A DNA stretch of 47,186 bases from Streptomyces beigongshangae. Its GTDB lineage: Bacteria > Actinomycetota > Actinomycetes > Streptomycetales > Streptomycetaceae. Shown here one piece after another: positions 40,778-47,186 of this stretch. The stretch spans positions 41,384 through 88,569 of the forward strand of contig NZ_JAHKJW010000033.1 of the NCBI RefSeq assembly GCF_019710745.1, read 5' to 3'. Positions within the stretch are counted from its first letter, which is position 1. Each line of letters opens with the position of its first letter. Made by a program: the position numbers and the translations under genes. Under the pieces are notes generated by a model. That model was not told the origin of the DNA and did no database searches. It worked only from the letters and a program-made list of their open reading frames with translations.

Positions 40778-40807
40778 AAGGTAGAGGATCGTTGAACGAT
40801 CCCTCAA
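40778..40807 (-). promoter_or_regulatory. Promoter of the pxp/MFS operon
   Basis: On the minus strand TTGAGG (40807-40802) and TACCTT (40783-40778) are separated by 18 bp, a good sigma-70-type promoter. The spacer is almost entirely the GntR-type palindrome, so bound repressor would block polymerase. Confidence 0.7.
40786..40802. promoter_or_regulatory. GntR-type 17-bp palindromic operator
   Basis: Perfect arms GGATCGTT and AACGATCC around one G, between the divergent MFS operon and the GntR regulator gene, 48 bp before the latter's GTG. Its position within the promoter argues for direct repression. Confidence 0.78.
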
Positions 40808-40850
40808 TACCCGTGTTGTCTCGTTCTGGTATCTGCGGTTGAATCCGGGC

Positions 40851-41543
40851 GTGGCCGAACTGAACGCACTGGCGGACGACCGGGCGCTGCTGGGCCGCAC
40901 CAGCACCGCCGAGCGGGTCTCGGACATCCTCAGGAGCCGGATAGCCGAGGGGTTCTTCCCGCCCGGCACACGCCTGTCCGAGGACAGCATCGGCGGCGCG
41001 CTCGGGGTCTCGCGCAACACGCTGCGCGAGGCGTTCCGGCTGCTCACGCACGAACGGCTGCTGGTCCACCAGCTCAACCGGGGCGTGTTCGTGCGGGTCC
41101 TGACCGTCGAGGACGTCGAGGACATCTACCGCACCCGCGCCCTCGTCGAATGCGCCGTCGTCCGCGGCCTCGGCGACCCGCCCTACGCGGTGGACGGCCT
41201 GGCCGGGGCGGTCGAGGGCGGGCGGCGGGCGACCCGCGAGAGCGACTGGAAGGGCCTGGGGACGGCCAACATCCACTTCCACCGGGAACTGGTGGCGCTC
41301 GCCGGCAGCGCCCGCACCGACGAGCTGATGCGCAGCGTCTTCGCCGAGCTGCGGCTCGCCTTCCACCTGGTGGACGACCCGAAGCGCCTCCATGAGCCCT
41401 ACCTGGCCCGCAACGGCCAGATCCTCCAGGCCCTCCGGAACGGCGACCGGGGAGAGGCGGAGAACCTGCTCGCGGTCTACCTGGACGACTCCCGCAGAAG
41501 GGTGGTGGAGGTGTACAGCCGCCAGGTGACGGAGCCCCTCTAG
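40851..41543 (+). CDS. GntR family transcriptional regulator (FadR/FCD type)
   Basis: A 230-residue regulator: N-terminal winged HTH (about 15-80; RVSDILRSRIAEGFFPPGTR, GGALGVSRNTLREAFRLLTH) and C-terminal FCD ligand-binding helical domain (about 90-220; DVEDIYRTRALVECAVVRGL, NIHFHRELVALAGSARTDEL, NGQILQALRNGDRGEAENLL). The FCD metal-binding residues D/H/H are plausibly present. It is divergent from the pxp operon and likely represses it until 5-oxoproline or glutamate appears. Start GTG 40851 preferred; TTG 40839 would add four residues. No clear ribosome binding site, so the mRNA may be nearly leaderless. Confidence 0.9.
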   Translation: MAELNALADDRALLGRTSTAERVSDILRSRIAEGFFPPGTRLSEDSIGGALGVSRNTLREAFRLLTHERLLVHQLNRGVFVRVLTVEDVEDIYRTRALVECAVVRGLGDPPYAVDGLAGAVEGGRRATRESDWKGLGTANIHFHRELVALAGSARTDELMRSVFAELRLAFHLVDDPKRLHEPYLARNGQILQALRNGDRGEAENLLAVYLDDSRRRVVEVYSRQVTEPL

Positions 41544-41602
41544 GGGAGCCCCTTCAGGGGCGCGGGGAACCGCGCGACCGGCCCCGTCCGGCCCGCACCG
41601 GA
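41544..41602. repeat. Dispersed Streptomyces repeat, copy 2
   Basis: Begins right after the GntR stop codon: AGCCCCTTCAGGGGCGCGGGG followed by AACCGCGCGACCGGCCCCG. Same element as at 24988; the GCCCCT/AGGGGC hairpin can act as a terminator. Confidence 0.85.
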
Positions 41603-41618
41603 CATCCGACCGCAAGCA

Positions 41619-41666
41619 CCCCCTCTCTCCCCCCTCCCCCCTTCCCCCCTCCCTCCTTCCCCCCCC
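41619..41666 (+). repeat. 48-nt homopyrimidine (C/T) tract
   Basis: All 48 bases are C or T, rich in C-runs, upstream of the condensin-like operon. The complementary strand is a purine G/A tract that could form triplex or unusual structure and affect transcription. Confidence 0.9.
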
Positions 41667-41701
41667 GCGGAGCGATTTGGGCGGTTGTCGGACCCACCAC
41701 C

Positions 41702-41707
41702 TAATGT
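41702..41707 (+). promoter_or_regulatory. Putative -10 of the condensin-like operon, leaderless start
   Basis: TAATGT at 41702-41707 lies 7 bp before the GTG at 41715, the expected distance from a -10 to the transcription start, so mRNA may begin at the start codon. A -35 is not clear (TTGGGC at 41677-41682 gives a 19-bp spacer). Confidence 0.45.
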
Positions 41708-41714
41708 GTGCACC

Positions 41715-43241
41715 GTGACTTCGCCCGCACCGACGGACCCCGCTCCGCCCCAGCTCAGCGCGGCGCCGCGCCCCGCACCGGGCCCGGCCGCCGACGAGGG
41801 CCTGGCGCGCCGCCTGCGCGCGCTGGCCTGCACCGCCCCCCTGCACGACCTCGACGTGCGCAAGGCGAACCTCGCGGGCGAGTACTCGGTGTACGGGATG
41901 GCGGAGGTGGCCCTCGCCGCCATCGACCTCATCACCCTGAACATGGACTTCGACACGGGCGCGGACCACGACCAGATAGTGGCCAGACTCATCCCGCGCA
42001 TCGCGGCCCAGGCCCCGCGCCGGCCCGTCGCCGAGCACGAGCGGGTGGCCCGCTGGGTCCTGGAGAACCTGATCAACGTCGGCAGCGTCGACCGCGGCTT
42101 CCGCGCCGTGTACGGCACGTTCGCGCCCGACGGTTCGTACGTGCGCCGCGACTACGACTTCAAACTGATCGAGGAGGTGCCCGGGCACGGGGGAAGCGTC
42201 TACCTCCGTACGACGGACGAGGCGGTCAACGTCCTCGTGGGCGCCCTCGACACCGACGTCACCAGCGCGCAGATCGCCGCCGAGGTCAAGCTGGAGGTGC
42301 TGATCAGCCGGGGTCGCCTCGCGGACGCCCAGCTCGCCGCCGAGCAGGCCCGCTACCGGACCGTGCAGTACTCGGAGACCCTCCGCAGGGCCCTGGACGC
42401 GACCCGGCGCAACGTCCGCGCGGTGGACTGGCTGCGGGCCGTGCCCGACATGATCGCCGAGGCCCTCGACCACGTGGCCGACCGCTACCGCCACGAGAAC
42501 GCGATCCTGACCAACATCCGCAAGGCACGCGACGAGTCGGAGGACCCCGGGCAGAAGCGCCGGGCCGCCGAGCTCGTCGACATCGTCAAGGACTGCATCC
42601 GGCGCCACACCCAGCTGCAGTCCCGGCTCCTGGAGGCCGGGCCGCTGTTCCGCGCTGAGCAGGACCGGCAGGCGTTCGCGACCCCGATGACGACCTCCGG
42701 CACGGACCTCTACGGCCATCTCCTCGCCCCCCTGCTGCCCCTGCCGATGGAGCAGGCGCTGCGGGCGACCGATGCCTTCTTCGCGCACGGGACGGGACTT
42801 CGGACCCCCGCGTCCGTCCGGGTCGGCGACCTGGTCGACCTGCTGCTGACACCGCCGGTGGAGCGGGAGCACCTGGGCGCGGAGATGCCCGAACCCGACC
42901 TGATCGCCACACCGGACGACAGCCGGTTCAGCGAGGGGCAGCTCGCCGCGGCCATGGAGCTGCTCGACCTGCCGGCCGACGCGCCGCGGCGGCTGTCCGG
43001 GCTGCTCGCGGACGCCCGGCGGCAGGACCCCGAGCTGCCGTACCTGATCGCCCTGCTGGCGGTGCACGCGGCCAGTCCGCCGGTCGGCACCGCGTACCGG
43101 CAGGGGGAGGAGAGGCTGCTGTTCGCCGTGGACGACGGGGTCGAGCTGGACGACCCGGAGTTCGGCGGGGCCGACCTGATCGTGGGGATGGCCCTGCTGG
43201 ACGTCGCCGGGATGGCGGCCGGCCGGACGGAGGTGGCGTGA
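41715..43241 (+). CDS. Kleisin-like subunit of a condensin-like system (MukF/MksF/JetA-like, inferred)
   Basis: A 508-residue, mostly helical protein. A disordered Pro/Ala-rich N-terminus (about 1-25) leads into a possible winged helix region (about 28-160: GLARRLRALACTAPLHDLDV, YSVYGMAEVALAAIDLITLN, ARWVLENLINV, YVRRDYDFKLIEEV). Then a long helical stretch (about 165-305: DVTSAQIAAEVKLEVLISRG, RLADAQLAAEQARYRTVQYS, LRRALDATRRNVRAVDWLRA, RHTQLQSRLLEAGPLF) resembles the dimerising bundle and neck of MukF-type kleisins. The C-terminal 150 residues are globular and acidic. I do not recognise a named family; the call rests on shape and on the MukE-like and SMC-like genes that follow. Start GTG 41715, with no ribosome binding site. 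Confidence 0.7.
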   Translation: MTSPAPTDPAPPQLSAAPRPAPGPAADEGLARRLRALACTAPLHDLDVRKANLAGEYSVYGMAEVALAAIDLITLNMDFDTGADHDQIVARLIPRIAAQAPRRPVAEHERVARWVLENLINVGSVDRGFRAVYGTFAPDGSYVRRDYDFKLIEEVPGHGGSVYLRTTDEAVNVLVGALDTDVTSAQIAAEVKLEVLISRGRLADAQLAAEQARYRTVQYSETLRRALDATRRNVRAVDWLRAVPDMIAEALDHVADRYRHENAILTNIRKARDESEDPGQKRRAAELVDIVKDCIRRHTQLQSRLLEAGPLFRAEQDRQAFATPMTTSGTDLYGHLLAPLLPLPMEQALRATDAFFAHGTGLRTPASVRVGDLVDLLLTPPVEREHLGAEMPEPDLIATPDDSRFSEGQLAAAMELLDLPADAPRRLSGLLADARRQDPELPYLIALLAVHAASPPVGTAYRQGEERLLFAVDDGVELDDPEFGGADLIVGMALLDVAGMAAGRTEVA

Positions 43242-43269
43242 ACGGGTCTTCGGCAGAGGCGGAGGTGCG

Positions 43270-43337
43270 CGGGTGGGTCGTGACCTGCGGGTCGGTCGGG
43301 ACCGATCGCGCAGTTCCTCGCGCCCCTGAGGGAGCGC
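43270..43337. repeat. Dispersed Streptomyces repeat, copy 3 (inverted), inside the condensin-like operon
   Basis: The reverse complement reads AGCGCTCCCTCAGGGGCGCG then AGGAACTGCGCGATCGGTC, matching copies at 24988 and 41544. It sits in the 133-bp gap between the first and second genes, where a hairpin could reduce read-through. Confidence 0.8.
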
Positions 43338-43374
43338 TTGTCCCCAGCCCCGCCGATGAATCGAAGGAGTTGCC

Positions 43375-44259
43375 ATGGTGATGAGCGAGCAGGTCGAGTG
43401 GACCGAGCCGGAGGCGGCCGCCGCGGCGGTGAGCGCCCCCGTCACCCCCGCCGACACCGCCGACGCCGCGCGGCTCGTCGCGTTCGGGCTGCAGCCCAAG
43501 CTGCAGCCCGCGCGGGACCAGGAGTACACCGAGCTGCTGCGGCGCTACCGCGAGGACCCGCCCTTCGCGCGGCTCGCCGACGCCGTGGCCACCGGGCTCG
43601 GGCTGGTCGTGCTGGAGGTGTCCCCGCGGGCCGGGATGGCCGTGACCGCCGCCGAGGACTCGGTGTTCGCCGTGCGCATGGGCGACTACGCGCGGCGGGC
43701 GTCCGCCGACTCGGGCGACCGGTTCCTGCACGGGCTCGCCCATCTCGCCATCGCCGCCCTGGCCTTCCCGCGGCCGGAGGACCTCGCGGACGACGGGTAC
43801 ATCGGACGCGTGTCGGTCAACGGCGTCGACGCGTTCGTCCGGCAGGCATGCCGGCGCCTGGAGGAGCGGGCCGAGGAGCAGGGGGAGAACACCGACCCGG
43901 CGACGGACGCGCCGGGACTGGAGGCGGCCTGGCGGATCTGGGCGCGGCGCAGCTCCGCCGGAGCCACCAAGGACGCCCGCAGACTCGCCGGTTCGACCAC
44001 CGGCATCGTCGGCAAGGCGGCCGCGTTCCTCACCGACTCCGGTTTCCTGCAGCGCACCGGGGACGACGCCGGGGGGACGTACCGCACGACCGCCCGCTAC
44101 CAGCTCCAGGTCCGGGACATGGCGGGCGGTGCCGCCCTGACCGAGCTGCTGGAGCTGGGCGTCGTACCGGTGACCGACGGCACCGCGAGCCTGCTGCCCG
44201 CCGAGGATGCCGACGACCTGGAGCTGGTCGCCGACGCGGGGCTGCCGTTCCACTCGTGA
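43375..44259 (+). CDS. MukE/MksE/JetB-like winged-helix subunit (inferred)
   Basis: A 294-residue protein. Residues about 30-130 are helical (DAARLVAFGLQPKLQPARDQ, LRRYREDPPFARLADAVATG, GLVVLEVSPRAGMAVTA); about 180-250 look like a winged helix: AAWRIWARRSSAGATKDARR, LAGSTTGIVGKAAAFLTDSG then TYRTTARYQLQVRDMAGGAA. The C-terminus is acidic. The position between a kleisin-like gene and an SMC-like gene, and the winged-helix layout, match the MukE/JetB (KITE) role. No family certain. The ATG at 43375 follows GAAGGAG at the right distance. Confidence 0.7.
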   Translation: MVMSEQVEWTEPEAAAAAVSAPVTPADTADAARLVAFGLQPKLQPARDQEYTELLRRYREDPPFARLADAVATGLGLVVLEVSPRAGMAVTAAEDSVFAVRMGDYARRASADSGDRFLHGLAHLAIAALAFPRPEDLADDGYIGRVSVNGVDAFVRQACRRLEERAEEQGENTDPATDAPGLEAAWRIWARRSSAGATKDARRLAGSTTGIVGKAAAFLTDSGFLQRTGDDAGGTYRTTARYQLQVRDMAGGAALTELLELGVVPVTDGTASLLPAEDADDLELVADAGLPFHS

Positions 44260-44333
44260 CCGGCCCGTCCCACCTCCCCCTCCCTCCCCGCTGACCGACG
44301 ACCCTTCCCTCACGACTACGAGAGTCCGCCGCC

Positions 44334-47186
44334 ATGTACGAGCTGTCCCGGGTCCGCCTCTACTCCATCGGGCCTGCCGGTGCGCGCTACGCCGACACCG
44401 TGCTGGACCTGCGGGGGGTCGGCGGGCCCGTGCCCGACCCCGCGCCCACGCAGGCGGAGTTCTTCGCGGAGGAGCCCGTCGGGCCGCCGCGCCGCCCGGC
44501 GCCCGCCGGGGTGCTCTTCCTGGAGAACGGCGGCGGCAAGTCCGTCCTGCTGAAACTGATCTTCTCGGTGATGCTGCCCGGCCACCGCAACACCCTGGGC
44601 GGCGCGAGCTCCGGCGTGCTGCGCAAGTTCCTGCTCGCCGACGACTGCGGGCACGTGGCGCTGGAGTGGCAGCACACGCTCACCGGCGAGTGCGTCGTGG
44701 TCGGCAAGGTCAGCGAGTGGCGCGGACGGCAGGTCTCCAACGACCCCCGGAAGTTCGCCGAAGCCTGGTACTCCTTCCGGCCCGGGCCCGGCCTGAGTCT
44801 GGACAACCTGCCGGTCGCCGAGGCCACCGCCGTACGGCCGCCCGTCGAGGGCGTGTCGGGCGCGCGGGGCCGGCGCCGCACCATGAAGGGCTTCCGGGAC
44901 GCGCTCACCGAGGCGGGCAAGGCATACCCGCACCTGGAGGTGCACTGGGAGGAGATCCACGACCGGTGGATCGAACACCTCGGTGACCTGGGCCTGGACC
45001 CCGAGCTCTTCCGCTACCAGCGCGAGATGAACGCCGACGAGGGCGAGGCCGCCGGTCTCTTCGCCGTCAAGAAGGACTCCGACTTCACCGACCTGCTGCT
45101 GCGCGCGGTCACCGACACCCGGGACACCGACGGCCTCGCCGACCTGGTGAGCGGATTCGGCAACAAGCTCGGGCGGCGGGCCGAACTCATGGCCGAGCGC
45201 GACTTCACCGCCGGATCGGCGGACCTGCTCGGCCGGATCGTCGAGGCCGCCGGTGCGCGCTCGCGCGCACGGGAGATCCACACGGCCGCCGAGCGGCGTA
45301 CGCGCACACTGGCCCGGCGGCTCTCCGCGCGCGCCGTGCTGGAGCGGGCCCGCACCGGCGACCTCACCCGGCAGGTCACCGCCGCCGCCCACCGGGTCAC
45401 CGAGGCCGAGGACGCCAGGGAGCGCAGCGCGCTGATCGCGGCCGAGCTGGCCTACCGACACGCCTCGCTGGCGCTCGCCGGGGCGGAGAAGCAGGCGGCC
45501 GCGCAGAAGAGGGAACTCGCCGACGCGCGCACCCTGCACTCCGCGTGGCAGGCGGCGGAGGCCGTGCTGCGGCACCGTGCCGCAGCCGACCGCTCCGCGC
45601 GCGTGGCGGCCGCGATCCTGGAGGCCGAGCGGGACGCCGCGCCCGCGCTCGCCGCCCGGTCCCGGGCCGCCGCCGACCTCGTACGGGCCCTGCACGCGGC
45701 CGCCGAAGGGGCCGAGGCGGCGGCCAACGAGGAGGAGGAGCGCTCCGCCGCACTGCAGGAGGTCGGCGAGGCCGCCCACCGGGACGCCACGTCCGCCGCC
45801 ACCGAGGCGCAGCGCGCCCGCAGCGAGATCGGCCATCTGCGTCAGCGCCTGGGGGAGGTCGAGCAGGAGACGGCCGAGGCGGTCCGCGCCGGCTGGCTCG
45901 ACGACACGGCCCCCGACGCCGACCCGGCCCGCGCCGCGCTCGCCGCCAGCGACGCCGAGAAGACCGCCGTCGCCGCCTGGGACACCGCGCGCGAGGCAGC
46001 CCGCCGCACCACGGACCAGGCCCGCGAGGCCGCGTCCGCCGAGTCCCGCGCCGAACTCACGGCGGCCCGCGCGGCCGACGCGGCGACGGCGGCCGAGCGC
46101 GCGTACGACGCGGAACGGCGTACCGCGCAGGCACTGGCGGGGGAGGAGCGGCTGGCCGAACTGCTGAGCCTGCCGGCGGCCGCCGCACCGGACGGCACCG
46201 GCCGCACGGGTGCCCCGGAGGGCGCGGACCCCGACGACTCCGGGTCCGGCGCCCCCCTCACCCCGCGGCAGCTGGACCACTGGGCGGACGAGCTGCGGCA
46301 GCTGCTCGACGACGGGGTCGCCGCCGCGGAACGACACCTCTTCGACCTGCGGACCGCCGCGGCCGACGACGCCCGGATCCTCGGCGCCCTCGGCGACGGC
46401 GGACTGCTGCCGCCCGGCCCCGACGTGCTGGCCACCGTCGAGTACCTGGGCGAGCACGGCATCCCCGCGCTGCCCGGCTGGCGCTACCTCGCGCAGGCCG
46501 TCGACCCCGTCGACCACGCACGCGTACTGGCCGCCCGGCCCGAACTGGTCGACGGCGTGATCATCACGGACCCGGACACGCACGCGCGGGCCCGGGAGGC
46601 CCTCACCGACGCCGCGCTGCTGCCGCGCTCCACCGTGGCCGTCGGCACGGCCGCCGCGCTCCTCGCCCCGACCCCGGCCCCCGACGCGGACGGCGGGGGC
46701 CGTACCGATGTGTTCCTCGTGCCGCCGAACCCGGCCATGCACGACGAGCACGCCGCCGACGAGGAGCGGCAGGCGCTGCGCACGCGGGCCGCCCACCGGG
46801 ACGACGAGATCCGCGCGCTGGCGGCCCGGCTCGCCAAGGACCGGGAACTCGCCGCACGGCTCGCCTCCTGGCGGGCCGGCTGCCCCGCGGGACGGCTCAC
46901 CGAGCTCGCGACCGCGGCCGGGGAGGCGCGCGCGTTCGCCGAGGAGACCGAGGCCGAACTCGCCGAGGCCCGTGCGGTGCGCGCCGAGGCCGACGAGGCG
47001 GCGGCCGAGGCGGCCCTCGTGCGGGACGAGCGGCAGGAGGCCGCACAGCGCGCCCGGCGGGCCGCCGACGCGCTCGCCGGCCTCGCCTTCCGGCTGCGCG
47101 AACGAGCCGGCTGGCAGGTCAAGCTGCGCGAACTCGCCGACGAGGCCGCCGAGTCGGAGGCCCGCGCCCAGTCCTGTCTGGAGCGG
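44334..47186 (+). CDS. SMC-like coiled-coil ATPase (partial, runs off window)
   Basis: 951 codons without a stop to the window edge. N-terminal ATPase head: MYELSRVRLYSIGPAGARYA (about 1-20) and Walker A LFLENGGGKSVLLKLIFSVM (about 61-80), followed by HVALEWQHTLTGECVVVGKV and LDPELFRYQREMNADEGEAA (about 222-241). From about 280 the sequence is long coiled coil (Ala/Glu/Arg heptads, e.g. AAAHRVTEAEDARERSALIA), interrupted at about 700-795 by a globular, hinge-like domain (LGEHGIPALPGWRYLAQAVD, VDGVIITDPDTHARAREALT, DVFLVPPNPAMH), then coil again. The C-terminal signature and Walker B must lie beyond 47186. This is the MukB/JetC-like motor of the operon; the P-loop starts L-E-N rather than the SMC G-P-N. 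Confidence 0.88.
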   Translation, partial: MYELSRVRLYSIGPAGARYADTVLDLRGVGGPVPDPAPTQAEFFAEEPVGPPRRPAPAGVLFLENGGGKSVLLKLIFSVMLPGHRNTLGGASSGVLRKFLLADDCGHVALEWQHTLTGECVVVGKVSEWRGRQVSNDPRKFAEAWYSFRPGPGLSLDNLPVAEATAVRPPVEGVSGARGRRRTMKGFRDALTEAGKAYPHLEVHWEEIHDRWIEHLGDLGLDPELFRYQREMNADEGEAAGLFAVKKDSDFTDLLLRAVTDTRDTDGLADLVSGFGNKLGRRAELMAERDFTAGSADLLGRIVEAAGARSRAREIHTAAERRTRTLARRLSARAVLERARTGDLTRQVTAAAHRVTEAEDARERSALIAAELAYRHASLALAGAEKQAAAQKRELADARTLHSAWQAAEAVLRHRAAADRSARVAAAILEAERDAAPALAARSRAAADLVRALHAAAEGAEAAANEEEERSAALQEVGEAAHRDATSAATEAQRARSEIGHLRQRLGEVEQETAEAVRAGWLDDTAPDADPARAALAASDAEKTAVAAWDTAREAARRTTDQAREAASAESRAELTAARAADAATAAERAYDAERRTAQALAGEERLAELLSLPAAAAPDGTGRTGAPEGADPDDSGSGAPLTPRQLDHWADELRQLLDDGVAAAERHLFDLRTAAADDARILGALGDGGLLPPGPDVLATVEYLGEHGIPALPGWRYLAQAVDPVDHARVLAARPELVDGVIITDPDTHARAREALTDAALLPRSTVAVGTAAALLAPTPAPDADGGGRTDVFLVPPNPAMHDEHAADEERQALRTRAAHRDDEIRALAARLAKDRELAARLASWRAGCPAGRLTELATAAGEARAFAEETEAELAEARAVRAEADEAAAEAALVRDERQEAAQRARRAADALAGLAFRLRERAGWQVKLRELADEAAESEARAQSCLER

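Noticed and set aside
40773..43529. 918-codon open frame on the minus strand
   Set aside because: Covers the GntR and kleisin-like genes in antisense and crosses the intergenic pyrimidine tract; composition is low complexity.
44316..46796. 826-codon open frame on the minus strand
   Set aside because: It is the antisense of the SMC-like gene, is rich in Gly/Arg/Val and has no domain; the plus-strand frame has Walker A and coiled coil.

Overview
The window is chromosomal DNA from a high-GC actinomycete, almost certainly Streptomyces. Evidence: very high G+C with strong third-position GC bias, frequent GTG starts and ATGA/GTGA overlaps, an RbpA gene with a SigR-type promoter, an actinobacterial riboflavin operon containing a RibM/PnuX-type transporter, a stand-alone polyprenol-phosphate mannose synthase, and three copies of a dispersed repeat typical of Streptomyces. 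From memory (not searched), the rib-his-rbpA order resembles the S. coelicolor chromosome. I see no rRNA, tRNA, CRISPR array, insertion sequence or prophage.

Layout. 1-4.9 kb: partial DUF5995 gene, NCS2 uracil-type permease, and an MFS transporter divergent from a ROK regulator with a perfect 23-bp palindrome between them. 5.2-10.5 kb: FMN riboswitch, ribE-ribM-ribA-ribH, then hisE-hisG and a small PH-like membrane protein. 10.5-13.2 kb: two overlapping CNNM/CorC-type membrane proteins behind a structured leader. 13.2-17.8 kb: an orphan EccA-like AAA+ ATPase, a uridine-kinase-like P-loop protein and an exported C39-like peptidase. 17.9-24.9 kb: small SCO1431-like membrane protein, acyl-CoA dehydrogenase, two Streptomyces hypotheticals, Lrp regulator, amidohydrolase, Ppm synthase and FxsA. 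25-29 kb: rbpA, GDPD-yczE pair and a divergent MocR regulator. 29-36 kb: FtsK-like membrane protein with a small membrane partner, ankyrin protein, HEAT-repeat protein preceded by a Cys-Cys leader peptide, and two overlapping GT4 glycosyltransferases. 36.1-41.5 kb: a tightly coupled operon (MFS transporter, D-glutamate-cyclase-like protein, PxpA, PxpB, PxpC), divergent from a GntR regulator, with an operator-like palindrome lying exactly between the -35 and -10 of the operon promoter.

The right end (41.7-47.2 kb) is the most novel part: a three-gene set encoding a kleisin-like 508-residue protein, a winged-helix MukE/JetB-like 294-residue protein and a very large SMC-like coiled-coil ATPase that runs off the window. 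The order and architecture recall MukBEF/MksBEF condensins and Wadjet (JetABCD) anti-plasmid systems, but the sequences do not look like the standard families to me. I regard it as a candidate undescribed condensin-like or defence system. The gene that would follow the ATPase (a JetD/MksG nuclease in Wadjet) lies outside the window.
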